Part shown: piece after piece, positions 25,290 to 33,518 of the stretch
How positions within the stretch are numbered: position 1 is the first letter of the stretch
Layout of the letters: every line of letters begins with the position of its first letter
NCBI GenBank assembly: GCA_910574995.1
Contig: CAJTCS010000007.1
Location: 1 to 64,000 of the forward strand
Direction of reading: 5' to 3'
Source of the DNA: Oscillospiraceae bacterium
Lineage (GTDB): Bacteria > Bacillota > Clostridia > Oscillospirales > Acutalibacteraceae
DNA length: 64,000 nt
The notes under the pieces: model-generated
Databases searched by the model: none
Told to the model about the DNA's origin: nothing
Seen by the model: only the letters and a program-made list of their open reading frames with translations
Translations under genes and position numbers: made by a program

Positions 25290-26642
25290 ATGGCGAAAAT
25301 TATTGTTACCAGCAGGTATATGCGGAACTCTCCGAAACGGTCGGCGACAAATCTTGTGAAATATATGGGTACTCGTGAGGGGGTGGAAAAGGTAGCTGAG
25401 GGCATTGACAACGCTCCTGCCACTGTTCGTCAGCAACGATTAGTGCAGGACATCCTCAAGTTTGACTCGTCTGCCAAGGACTATGGTGAGTACCATGACT
25501 ACGAGAGTTCTCCCACCAGGAGCAACGCAAGCGAGTTCATCGATGCTTTTATTGAGCGCAACGCTGACCGCATTGGCGAACTGGACAAGCTGGTCAGCTA
25601 TATGGCAGAGCGCCATGGGGTGGAAAAGCTTGGAAGTCATGGCCTTTTTAGTCAGACCGATGACAAAATAGATTTGGATTCGGTCGCCGAGGAAGTGGGC
25701 CAGCACAAGGGCATCATCTGGACACACGTTATCAGTTTGCACCGTGAGGACGCGGAGCGATTGGGCTATAACAAGGCTGAGGCATGGCGAGAATTGGTAC
25801 GGCGCAACGTCACCGAACTGGCTGAGGCGCAGAAAATTAATCTCACAAACCTGCAATGGTATGGAGCATTTCACAATACCACACACCACCCTCATATGCA
25901 CCTGCTGGTCTATTCCAAGGATATAAGGCAGGGTTGGCTGACGAAAAAGGGGATCGAGGAGTTGCGAAGTGCGCTGGGCAACGACATCTTTCGGCTGGAG
26001 CAGTACAAGCTGCTCACGATGGAAACAGACTTCCGTGACCGGCTGAAGAAGGAGAGCCGAGAGGAAATTGAAAGGCTGCTTGCTAAAATCCGTGAGTCAT
26101 ATGCGCCCACTTCTGAAGTGGAGGTGCTGTTTCTGAAGCTGGTTTCCCAGCTAAAGACCTGCAAGGGGCGCAAACAGTACGGCTATCTGCCGAAAGATAT
26201 AAAGGACACCGTCAACAAAATCGTGGCGGAACTGGCAAAGGATGAGGGCATTGCAAAGCTGAACTCAGAGTGGAATAAGGTCAATAGAGAGAAATTATCA
26301 CTATATTTTGAGAAGAAAGAGCCAGATGTTCCGCTGGAGGATAACCCAGAGTTCCGCAGTATTAAGAACGTGATTGTCAGGAGCGCGGCGTTAGCTATGA
26401 GGATTATGGAGGCGGAGCCCGCGCACAATTTTGATGCGGGCAGTTCAATCCGCTCGGTAGTTAGCGCGCTGTGCAAGATAATATCCAAGAGTTACGATAA
26501 GAAACTATCCCGGCTGAATACTCAGATTGACAGTAAGCTCAGGAGTAAAATCGAGCAGAAAAAGATGGCACATGGGTTGAAAATAGAGCGTAGACTTCAG
26601 CAGGATATGGATGATGACGAGAGTTATGGGATGAGGATGTAG
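25290..26642 (+). CDS. mobP: MobP-type relaxase
   Basis: About 450 residues. It opens with IIVTSRYMRNSPKRSATNLVKYMGTREGVE, characteristic of MobP3-like relaxases of clostridial mobilizable elements. The metal-binding histidines lie in WYGAFHNTTHHPHMHLLVYS near residue 205, with the nearby IIWTHVISLHREDAERLG block. The C-terminal half is charged and helical. ATG at 25290 has GGGGGTGAG upstream; an in-frame GTG at 25284 is an alternative. It nicks oriT and pilots the strand into a recipient, using a helper element's secretion machine because none is encoded here. Confidence 0.88.
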   Translation: MAKIIVTSRYMRNSPKRSATNLVKYMGTREGVEKVAEGIDNAPATVRQQRLVQDILKFDSSAKDYGEYHDYESSPTRSNASEFIDAFIERNADRIGELDKLVSYMAERHGVEKLGSHGLFSQTDDKIDLDSVAEEVGQHKGIIWTHVISLHREDAERLGYNKAEAWRELVRRNVTELAEAQKINLTNLQWYGAFHNTTHHPHMHLLVYSKDIRQGWLTKKGIEELRSALGNDIFRLEQYKLLTMETDFRDRLKKESREEIERLLAKIRESYAPTSEVEVLFLKLVSQLKTCKGRKQYGYLPKDIKDTVNKIVAELAKDEGIAKLNSEWNKVNREKLSLYFEKKEPDVPLEDNPEFRSIKNVIVRSAALAMRIMEAEPAHNFDAGSSIRSVVSALCKIISKSYDKKLSRLNTQIDSKLRSKIEQKKMAHGLKIERRLQQDMDDDESYGMRM

Positions 26643-26652
26643 GCCCTCAAAA

Positions 26653-26676
26653 TTTGCGTTGCATAAACAAAGAAAA
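26653..26676 (+). repeat. Degenerate third copy of the cargo-flanking repeat
   Basis: TTTGCG then TTGCA then TAAACAAAGAAAA: it differs from the 23-bp repeats by one inserted base and two substitutions in the middle. It lies 10 bp after the relaxase stop. The stretch 26677-26771 otherwise contains only the integrase ribosome site. Confidence 0.7.
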
Positions 26677-26873
26677 GGGTTTTGGGCGAAACCAGAAAAA
26701 GTAAGAAAAATGTCAGTGGACATAGGTAGGTACTATGTGGTAGTGTTGGTGGTCAGAGAGGGGGCCGAGATATGGCAAAACGCTGAGCAAATGGTGAAGG
26801 TAACATTCGCAAGCGCAAGGATGGTCGCTGGGAAGGGAGGTACACGGCGGGCCGTGACCCTGAGTCCGGCAAG

Positions 26874-27920
26874 GTGATTTATAGGAATGTGCTCGGCAAG
26901 ACACAGGCTGAGGTCAAGGAAAAACTTGCCAGGGCAATCGAGGATAACAGGGGCTTGGATATCGTAAAGGCCGGTCAGTACACGGTGGGCCAATGGATGG
27001 ACGTGTGGTTTGAGAACTACGCCAAAATCAAAGTGCGACCGTCCTCACACAAAACCTACAAGGGTTATATTGAAAATCACATCAAGCCGAGCATTGGTAA
27101 GATACCGCTCAGCAAGCTGACCACCCTGGAAGTGCAGGCCCTTTACAGAAAACTGTTGACCAGCGGAAGGGTAGAGCGTGCAGAATCCAAGCAACAGCCC
27201 AACGGTTTGAGCGCAAAAACAGTGCGGAACATAAATCAGGTGATTTCCTCAGCAATGAAACTTGCCAAAAGCCAGAAACTCATCTCCACCAATCCCACAG
27301 ACGGTTGCGCTCTGCCAAAAGTAGAGTATCAGGAGATGAAAACGCTGACCGCTGACCAGTTGGCCGCTTTCTTCCGCGAGGCTAAGAACAGCGGCGTGTT
27401 CGAGATGTACTACCTGGAGCTGGCAACAGGCTTGCGCCGTGGCGAACTGCTGGGCCTGAAGTGGGACGATATCAACCTGGACATAGGTGTTATCCAAGTG
27501 AAACGGCAGGTAGCCAGGATCGATGGGGAAGTGGTGGAGGCTCCGTTGAAAACGAAAAATTCCTACCGCACGCTGTCCATCGGAGCAGACGCGATAGAAA
27601 TTCTTAGAGAGCAGAGGAGCAAAGTGGCTGGCGAGTATGTGTTTCCCTCGCCCAACGGCGGGCCAATTTCGCCGGACAGTGTCCTGCATATGCTACACCG
27701 GGTACTGGATAGAGCCGGATTGCCACCCTTGCGTTTTCATGATTTGAGGCACACGTTTTCAACGCTGGCACTCCAAAATGGAGTAGACATCAAAACGGTG
27801 TCGGGTATGCTGGGCCACTACAGCGCAGGGTTCACCCTGGACACCTACGCCCACGTCACCACCGCCGCACAGAAAGAAGCGGCCCGCACGATGGACAACT
27901 TACTATCCGGCAGTGTTTAG
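26874..27920 (+). CDS. int: Tyrosine integrase, N-terminus cut off by an in-frame stop
   Basis: Phage/ICE integrase body of 348 residues. The core-binding SAM-like domain covers 35-140. The catalytic domain has Arg in TGLRRGELLGLKW, HDLRHTF, LGHYS and the nucleophile Tyr in TLDTYAHVT, all present. The natural gene starts further upstream: from an ATG at 26772 with a GAGGGGG site, the frame reads MAKR, then TGA (26784-26786), then ANGEGNIRKRKDGRWEGRY into this body. This is the usual arm-binding domain of the family. A CGA to TGA change explains it. Only a start inside, such as GTG at 26874, would give protein, and it would lack arm-site binding. It lies next to its target tRNA. Confidence 0.85.
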   Translation: MIYRNVLGKTQAEVKEKLARAIEDNRGLDIVKAGQYTVGQWMDVWFENYAKIKVRPSSHKTYKGYIENHIKPSIGKIPLSKLTTLEVQALYRKLLTSGRVERAESKQQPNGLSAKTVRNINQVISSAMKLAKSQKLISTNPTDGCALPKVEYQEMKTLTADQLAAFFREAKNSGVFEMYYLELATGLRRGELLGLKWDDINLDIGVIQVKRQVARIDGEVVEAPLKTKNSYRTLSIGADAIEILREQRSKVAGEYVFPSPNGGPISPDSVLHMLHRVLDRAGLPPLRFHDLRHTFSTLALQNGVDIKTVSGMLGHYSAGFTLDTYAHVTTAAQKEAARTMDNLLSGSV

Positions 27921-27996
27921 AAGTACCCGGTCGTTTCCCCGTATGGGTCAGCGCATGGGTCAGGTAAGGGAAACAAAGGGAAAATGCAAAATGAAA

Positions 27997-28024
27997 TCCC
28001 CGGAAACCCTAGTGTTTCCGGGGA
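27997..28024. terminator. Terminator between integrase and tRNA-fMet
   Basis: Ten-base arms TCCCCGGAAA and TTTCCGGGGA followed by TTTTT on the plus strand. It ends integrase transcription, and in reverse can serve the tRNA in place of the displaced native terminator. Confidence 0.8.
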
Positions 28025-28028
28025 TTTT

Positions 28029-28105
<77 letters not shown>

Positions 28106-28138
28106 ATATATACTGTACACAATCTCGAGTACTTTGTA

Positions 28139-28167
28139 AGTATACCACAGGGTTTGGGAAATTGCAA
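28139..28167 (-). promoter_or_regulatory. SigA promoter of tRNA-fMet
   Basis: Reading leftward: TTGCAA (28162-28167), 17-bp spacer, TATACT (complement of 28139-28144), 33 bases before the tRNA. Confidence 0.85.
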
Positions 28168-28221
28168 GCCCTTTTTAGGATTTTTTTCAAAATTTTTTTG
28201 CTATCATCCCCCGCGTGTTTC

Positions 28222-29064
28222 TCACTTGCAGAAAAATGCCACCGCCACAGCTCCGGGCCCCACATGGGTGCCGATGGTGCCGCCCACAGTGCAGACAGGG
28301 AGGGAGGCGGCGTGCCCCTGCCAAAGCTGGCGGCTGTCCTCAACGTACTTCTGCAGCAGCGCGTCGCTAAGGCCCGTATAGCCCAGGCGGTACGGACGGG
28401 AGAAATCCACCCCGGCGGTTTTTTGGATTTCCTGAACCAGCAGGCTGTTGCCGTTTTTAGAGCCCCGGGCCTTGCCCAATACCACCACCTCGCCCTCTTG
28501 TACGGCCACAACGGGCTTCACGGACAAAAGCCCGCCCACCAGGGCTGTGGCAGGGGAGATGCGCCCGCCCCGCTTCAGGTATTCCAGGGTATCCAGCAGG
28601 GCCACCAGCCGGACAGACTTTTTTTCTTTTTCCAGGCAATTTGCAATCCCCTGGGCATCCAACCCCTGGTCTAGAAGCTGTATGGCCCGCTCTACTAAAA
28701 TCCATTCCCCAATGGTGGCGTTTTCGCTGTCCACCACGAACACCTGCCCGGGGAACTTCTGGGCGGCCAGGCAGGCGCTTTGCCAAGTGCCAGAAAGCTT
28801 GCTGGAAAGGGTGACAGCCACCACGGTTTCCCCTGCGGATACGGCGGCTTGGAAAGCGTCCTCAAACTGGGCTGGGCTTACCTGGCTGGTAACGGGCAGC
28901 GCGTCGCTTTCTATCAGCAGCTCGTAAAATTGCCGGTGGGTCAGGTCTACCCCGTCTTGATATGGCCGCCCGTCAAAGGCGACGGTCATGGGTAAAACGG
29001 TAATCTCCTGGCGGTGGGGCGGGACGACGTCGGACGCGGAATCGGTGACGATACGGATCGGCAT
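28222..29064 (-). CDS. DegV-family fatty-acid-binding protein
   Basis: 280 residues, the standard DegV length. The N-terminal RIVTDSASDV, the VTSQVSPAQFEDAF and VTLSSKLSGTW loops that hold the ligand carboxylate, and the C-terminal GGTIGTHVGPGAVAV are all family motifs. DegV proteins bind fatty acids, and some members (FakB) present them to the kinase FakA for phospholipid synthesis. No fakA is nearby. AAAGGAG lies before the ATG. The gene runs toward the tRNA-fMet gene on the same strand. Confidence 0.93.
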   Translation of the reverse strand: MPIRIVTDSASDVVPPHRQEITVLPMTVAFDGRPYQDGVDLTHRQFYELLIESDALPVTSQVSPAQFEDAFQAAVSAGETVVAVTLSSKLSGTWQSACLAAQKFPGQVFVVDSENATIGEWILVERAIQLLDQGLDAQGIANCLEKEKKSVRLVALLDTLEYLKRGGRISPATALVGGLLSVKPVVAVQEGEVVVLGKARGSKNGNSLLVQEIQKTAGVDFSRPYRLGYTGLSDALLQKYVEDSRQLWQGHAASLPVCTVGGTIGTHVGPGAVAVAFFCK

Positions 29065-29220
29065 AAAAATGCTCCTTTCACAGCCCCCGGACGCGCCCAG
29101 GGCTTTTTCTGTATTATAGCAAGTTTTTCCATCCCCGGCAAGGGTAAGCGCCGTTTCCGGCCCGGTGGACGGGGAAAATTCTGGCGGGCATAACTGTAGG
29201 GAGGCGGGGCAGGATAAAAG

Positions 29221-29240
29221 CGTAAAGCCATGGCTTTACG
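29221..29240. promoter_or_regulatory. Perfect 20-bp palindrome upstream of the DUF1540 gene
   Basis: CGTAAAGCCATGGCTTTACG is its own complement. It sits 33 bases before the ATG at 29273, where a repressor could block transcription. It has no U-run, so it is not a terminator. Confidence 0.45.
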
Positions 29241-29272
29241 AATCTAAAACTATATAGAAACAGAGGTGCCCT

Positions 29273-29605
29273 ATGAAAAACAGGTTAGAGTGCCAGGTGA
29301 CTTCCTGCCAGCATTACGAAGATGGGCTGTGCTCTTTGCCCGGTATCAAGGTGGACGGGCCCGCCGCCCGTGTGTGCAGCCAGACTTGCTGCAGCTCATA
29401 TCAAGAGCGCGGCAAGGGCGCGGGCACGGCCAGCATCTTTTCCAGCGGGAACGCCAGCCCGGATTCCTCCATTTCCTGCCAGGCCAAGAACTGCTCGTAC
29501 AACCACGACTGTAAGTGCGAGGCGGGGTGTGTGCGCGTGGGCTGCTGCTGCAACGACGTAAACTCTAAAAGCGGCACCGAGTGCTGCACCTTCTCCTGCA
29601 AGTAA
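29273..29605 (+). CDS. Protein with two DUF1540 cysteine-rich modules
   Basis: 110 residues with 19 cysteines in two repeats of about 40 residues: LECQVTSCQHYEDGLCSL...VCSQTCCSSY, and ISCQAKNCSYNHDCKCEAG...ECCTFSC. DUF1540 proteins are small metal-binding or disulfide-rich proteins common in spore-formers; their function is not established. No signal peptide. GAGGTG precedes the ATG and a strong terminator follows, so the gene is monocistronic. A perfect palindrome upstream may be its operator. Confidence 0.88.
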   Translation: MKNRLECQVTSCQHYEDGLCSLPGIKVDGPAARVCSQTCCSSYQERGKGAGTASIFSSGNASPDSSISCQAKNCSYNHDCKCEAGCVRVGCCCNDVNSKSGTECCTFSCK

Positions 29606-29621
29606 CGCCACAGCCAGGACC

Positions 29622-29663
29622 GGGGGACAGCCGGCCGCCTTACCGGGCGGCGGGCTGTCCCCC
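29622..29663 (+). terminator. Terminator of the DUF1540 gene
   Basis: GGGGGACAGCC pairs with GGCTGTCCCCC around an inner GC stem, followed by TTTT. Confidence 0.82.
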
Positions 29664-29765
29664 TTTTGGGCCTCCGGCTTGCTTCCTTGGCTTTTTCCCG
29701 GCAACCCCTTTGCTTTTCCATGCAGGTGTGCTATACTGTGCCCAGATGGAAAAGGAGGGACCCGT

Positions 29766-30596
29766 ATGGATATCAAGCTTATTGCCTTTGACCTGGACGG
29801 GACGGCCATCACCCAGCACCGTTACCTGTCCCCAGGAAACCGGGCCGCCTTGGCGGCGGCAGGGGAGAGGGGGGTGCACCTGGTGCCGGCTTCTGGCCGG
29901 ATGCGGGACTTTTTGCCAGAAGAGGTGCTGCGCCTGCCAGGGGTACGGTATGCTGTTACAGCCAACGGGGCCGGCGTGTACGACCTGGGCACGGGCCAGG
30001 CGGTTTACCGGAAGACCATCCCTCCGGAAAAGGCCCGGCAAGTACAGGCCGTCCTGGACGGCTACGACGTCTACATAGAATATTATGAGGATGGCAGCGC
30101 CATCACGCAGGCAGGGTACCCGGAAAAAGCCCGCACATATTTTGGGCTCCCTCCCTCCAAATGGCATTTTGTAGACGGCAAGCGGTACCGTTTTACGCCC
30201 AGCCTCCGCCAGCTGGTGGAAGAAGGCATTTCCCCCGAGAAGATCAACCTGCCCTTTTTGACGGCCCAGGCCCGCGGGGATATCTGGAAGCGCCTGGAAG
30301 CCCTGGGGGGGCTGCAGCTCACTTCTTCTATCCCGGACAACCTGGAGATCAACGCCCAGGGCGCGGACAAAGGCAGCGCGGTGCTGGCGCTGGCCGGGCA
30401 GCTGGGCATTAGGGTGGAAAACGTGATGGCCCTGGGGGACAATGGCAACGATGTGGCTATGCTGCGGGCGGCGGGGCTTTCTGTGGCCGTGGCGGACGGC
30501 TCTCCCGAAGCCTTGGCCGCGGCGGGCTACCGTACCGCCCCCCACGACCAGGACGGCGTGGCGGCGGCTATCCGGCGGTTTGTGCTGCATAGCTGA
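29766..30596 (+). CDS. HAD-superfamily Cof-type phosphatase
   Basis: 276 residues. HAD motif I is FDLDGTAI with nucleophile Asp9, motif II is PASGR, motif III Lys is in the INAQGADKG block, and motif IV is LGDNGNDVAML. A C2-type cap lies between about 85 and 200. Cof-type enzymes hydrolyse sugar phosphates, pyridoxal phosphate and similar metabolites. The ATG at 29766 has AAGGAGGG upstream. The gene stands alone, with a terminator 17 bp after the stop. The substrate is not predictable. Confidence 0.92.
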   Translation: MDIKLIAFDLDGTAITQHRYLSPGNRAALAAAGERGVHLVPASGRMRDFLPEEVLRLPGVRYAVTANGAGVYDLGTGQAVYRKTIPPEKARQVQAVLDGYDVYIEYYEDGSAITQAGYPEKARTYFGLPPSKWHFVDGKRYRFTPSLRQLVEEGISPEKINLPFLTAQARGDIWKRLEALGGLQLTSSIPDNLEINAQGADKGSAVLALAGQLGIRVENVMALGDNGNDVAMLRAAGLSVAVADGSPEALAAAGYRTAPHDQDGVAAAIRRFVLHS

Positions 30597-30612
30597 ACCA
30601 GGGGAAGGCAAA

Positions 30613-30643
30613 CAGGCGGAAGGCTTTCGAAACCTTCCGCCTG
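30613..30643. terminator. Bidirectional terminator between HAD and spoIVB
   Basis: Eleven-base arms CAGGCGGAAGG and CCTTCCGCCTG between convergent genes. No long T-run. Confidence 0.6.
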
Positions 30644-30671
30644 CCCGCCTTTACAGCCTTACCCTGTGGGG

Positions 30672-31835
30672 TCAGGCAGACTCTTGGCTTTCCTTTTGGG
30701 CGATCCCCCTGGCTTGTTCCAGCATGGTTTGGGCAAAGATGCCATAGCCGGCCGTGGGGTCTTCCGTGAATACATGGGTCACGGCCCCGGCCAGTTTCCC
30801 GTTTTGCAGGATAGGCGCGCCGCTCATGCCCTGTACGATGCCGCCGGTAGTCCCCAGCAGGCGGGGGTCTGTCACCCGGACCACCAGGTTCTTGGTGGGC
30901 TGTTCTTGGTCGGCTATGCGCTCGATCTGGGCCTCATACAGCCGGGGGCCCTTTTCGTCGATGCTTGCCAGCAGCTTTACGGCCCCTTCCCGCACCTCTT
31001 CCCGGGGCAGAACCCCTACAGGCTGCCCTTGGGGCTCTTCGTCCAGAACGCCGTATACCCCGGTTTCGTTGTTGGCCAGCAGCCTGCCCATGGAATCGTC
31101 CGAGGCAAAATACCCCCGCAGCTGGCCGGGCGCGCCTTGTAGGCCCTTCTCAACCCCGCACAGGGTGATAGGGGCGGGTTCGCCGCTTTTCAGGGCCATC
31201 ACACCTCCGGCGTCCATATCGCAGATGCCATGGCCCAGGCCCGCAAAGGCGCCGCTGGCCGGGTCGTAGAAGGTTAGGGTGCCAACGCCGGCGGCGCTGT
31301 CCCGCACCCAAACGCCGGTTTTAAAAGAGCCTTCCCCATACACAGGGGACACATCCGTCTCAAACTCTTCCCCGTCCCGTTTCACCAGGAAATGAATGGG
31401 CTTGCCCCCGCCGGCGCTGATATACTTGGCCAGGGCCGCGTTGCTCTGGATCTCCATGCCGTCTGCCTGGAGGAGATAATCCCCTGGCTTCAGCCCGGCG
31501 TCGGCGGCGGGGCAGCACACGCCGTTTTCGGTGTAGATGTCGGAAAGGGACGCCACGATCACCCCGTCGGTAAACAGCTTGATGCCAAAGGCTGTGCCCA
31601 GGGGGACGACCGCGTTTGGCATGTCCGTGGCCGTGGGGGCGGCGGCCTCCTGGGCTGCCGGGGGATAGCTTTTCCCGGCGTTGAAAGCGGAGGCCTCTAG
31701 GGCCGCTGTGTCTGCTGTGCCCGGCCCCAGCACGCCCAAGGTCCCCAGCATGCACAGGGCTGTCAGGCCCACGCTGAGGGTGAACATGCGCAGGGCACGG
31801 CAGAAGGACGCCGCGCCCCGTTTTATGGGTCTCAT
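30672..31835 (-). CDS. spoIVB: SpoIVB serine peptidase (S55)
   Basis: 387 residues. The N-terminal transmembrane anchor is near residues 15-35. A PDZ domain (AAD-AGLKPGDYLLQADG) and the S55 peptidase domain follow. The catalytic His is in GLGHGICDMD, the Asp in VRVTDPRLLG and the Ser in VQGMSGAPI. SpoIVB is made in the forespore and cleaves SpoIVFA across the intermembrane space, starting pro-SigK processing. The ATG ending at 31835 is preferred because GGGAG lies nine bases upstream; an ATG ending at 31844 abuts it. Its presence supports a spore-forming host. Confidence 0.93.
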   Translation of the reverse strand: MRPIKRGAASFCRALRMFTLSVGLTALCMLGTLGVLGPGTADTAALEASAFNAGKSYPPAAQEAAAPTATDMPNAVVPLGTAFGIKLFTDGVIVASLSDIYTENGVCCPAADAGLKPGDYLLQADGMEIQSNAALAKYISAGGGKPIHFLVKRDGEEFETDVSPVYGEGSFKTGVWVRDSAAGVGTLTFYDPASGAFAGLGHGICDMDAGGVMALKSGEPAPITLCGVEKGLQGAPGQLRGYFASDDSMGRLLANNETGVYGVLDEEPQGQPVGVLPREEVREGAVKLLASIDEKGPRLYEAQIERIADQEQPTKNLVVRVTDPRLLGTTGGIVQGMSGAPILQNGKLAGAVTHVFTEDPTAGYGIFAQTMLEQARGIAQKESQESA

Positions 31836-32369
31836 AGGCTTCATCTCCCTTTTGGGGCATAATATATTAAAAACTGCGACGGGCCGCGTAAAACCGGGGC
31901 CAGTCTTTGCCAAAAAACGGCCCGGCGTTTTTTGCCCCACTGTTACCATTCCACCGGGAAAGGGAATTATTTTGCCAATTCCCCGCTATTTCATGCAGCT
32001 TTCTTGCAAAAAAGGCAAAAAAAGCTAAAAACGCCCCTGCGCAGGCGCGCGGGGGCGGGATTTTTGGTCTGCCGCAACTATCGGGCGTGGCGCCCAGGCC
32101 GGCTGTTGCCAGCCCTTGCCCGATAGAAGGGACAGTAAGTAAAAAATATGGTGATGGTTTTTTAAGTTTCGGTTCTTTTATGCAGCGCCTTCCATGTCTC
32201 ACGTCCTTTCCTTTATGTTGACAACAGTATATCCCAGAAATATGAAGATGGCTTCACCAGTATTTGAAGATTCCGTAAGGAATTTGTGAACGGCCTTTGA
32301 ATGAATTGGACAGAACGACGAATTCCAGAAGATACCGGCGGTTTACCTGGATAAAGCGGGATTTTTTTG
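31836..32369. other. 534-bp intergenic region with hairpins, no gene seen
   Basis: Divergent upstream region of spoIVB and the ATPase gene. It contains two GC-rich stem-loops (32031-32058 and 32079-32125, the latter with TATCGGGC/GCCCGATA arms). No convincing ORF with a ribosome site was found. It could hold the forespore promoter of spoIVB, which I could not pin down. Confidence 0.4.
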
Positions 32370-32398
32370 TTGAACCGGCGGTTTTTTTGTGCTATTAT
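32370..32398 (+). promoter_or_regulatory. SigA promoter of the ATPase-Vor operon
   Basis: TTGAAC (32370-32375), 17-bp spacer, TATTAT (32393-32398), 45 bases before the ATG. Confidence 0.72.
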
Positions 32399-32442
32399 GT
32401 AACGGAGATCCTTTTAATATATTATTAAGAAAGGGGCCGCCT

Positions 32443-33117
32443 ATGGGCAAACGCATTACCATCCTTTGCGGCCATTATGGCTGCGGCAAAACGAATCTTA
32501 CCCTGAACCTGGCCCTACAGGCGGCGGGGCAGGGAGGCCCCGTTACGGTGGCGGACCTGGATATCGTGAACCCCTACTTCCGCTCTTCCGAATACCGGGC
32601 CATGCTGGAGGGGGCCGGCGTCCGGTTGATTGCCCCGGTGTTTGCGGGCACCACCCTGGACACGCCTACGCTTCCCCCAGAGATATCTTCCATTTTCGAA
32701 GAAAGCGCGGGCCGGGTGTTTATCGACGCGGGGGGGGATGACGCGGGCGTGACAGCCCTGGGCGGCCTACATGGCAGGCTGGAAGAGGCGGGCTATGACA
32801 TGGCCTATGTGGTCAACCGCTACCGCGTGCTCTCCCAAACGGCACAAGAGGCCGCCCAGCTGCTGAAAGAGATCGAACAGGCGTCCCGCCTGAAAGCCAC
32901 GGGGCTGGTGAACAACTCCCACTTGGGGCCGGAGACCACCCTGGAAGACCTGTTGGCGGCGCAGCCCTTCGCACAAGAGGCCGCCCGGCTGACCCGCCTG
33001 CCCCTGCTGTACTCTACCGCCCCAGACTTCGCCCTGCGGGGCCAGCCGCCCCCAAAGGGGTTCCGGCCCGTGCGGCGGCTGGTGAGGTTCGCCTGGGAGC
33101 AGCCCGCGGCCATATAG
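32443..33117 (+). CDS. ParA/MinD-like P-loop ATPase
   Basis: 224 residues. P-loop GHYGCGKTNLT at 8-18, switch DLDIVNPYFRSSEYR and Walker B VFIDAGGDDAG. It belongs to a SIMIBI-class group that in clostridia regularly precedes 2-oxoacid:ferredoxin oxidoreductase genes. It may help in cofactor or iron-sulfur handling for that enzyme; this is inferred from position. The ATG at 32443 has AAGGGG upstream. The ferredoxin gene follows 144 bp later on the same strand. Confidence 0.82.
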   Translation: MGKRITILCGHYGCGKTNLTLNLALQAAGQGGPVTVADLDIVNPYFRSSEYRAMLEGAGVRLIAPVFAGTTLDTPTLPPEISSIFEESAGRVFIDAGGDDAGVTALGGLHGRLEEAGYDMAYVVNRYRVLSQTAQEAAQLLKEIEQASRLKATGLVNNSHLGPETTLEDLLAAQPFAQEAARLTRLPLLYSTAPDFALRGQPPPKGFRPVRRLVRFAWEQPAAI

Positions 33118-33261
33118 CAAAGCCACGAAACCATTCTTTTTTAACCTGCAAAGCAGCCTTTGGCTGTCATCCCATTCTAAAAGGTTTTTGAAGGCTCCTA
33201 AGCCAGGAAACTGAGGGAGGGAGCCCGCAACGCAAAGGAGAACGCAAAGGAGGGAAGGAAT

Positions 33262-33468
33262 ATGGCAAAGATCATTGTAGACGAAAAGGTATGCAAGGGA
33301 TGCGGCATGTGCGTGCACGCCTGCCCGCTGAAGCTGATCGCCCTATGTAAGGATGTGCTTAACAGCAAGGGGTACCACCCGGCCAGGCTGTTGGGGCCGG
33401 AAAAGTGCGTGGGCTGCGCAGCCTGCGCCACCATGTGCCCTGACACCGCCATTACAGTGGAAAAGTAA
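33262..33468 (+). CDS. 2-oxoacid:ferredoxin oxidoreductase delta subunit (4Fe-4S)
   Basis: 68 residues with two CxxCxxCxxxC clusters: CKGCGMCVHACP and CVGCAACATMCP. These are sites for two [4Fe-4S] centres. It passes electrons from the thiamine enzyme to free ferredoxin. It is the first gene of the enzyme set and is followed by the alpha subunit after 50 bp. GGAGGGAAGG precedes the ATG. Confidence 0.93.
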   Translation: MAKIIVDEKVCKGCGMCVHACPLKLIALCKDVLNSKGYHPARLLGPEKCVGCAACATMCPDTAITVEK

Positions 33469-33518
33469 CGGGGCGGCGGGAAGGAGACCATACTATTTAG
33501 AAAGGACTGTGTTTTTCT

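Noticed and set aside
26784-26786. TGA in the integrase read as selenocysteine or recoded
   Set aside because: No plausible selenocysteine position in this DNA-binding segment; Arg (CGA) fits the family and a point mutation is simpler.
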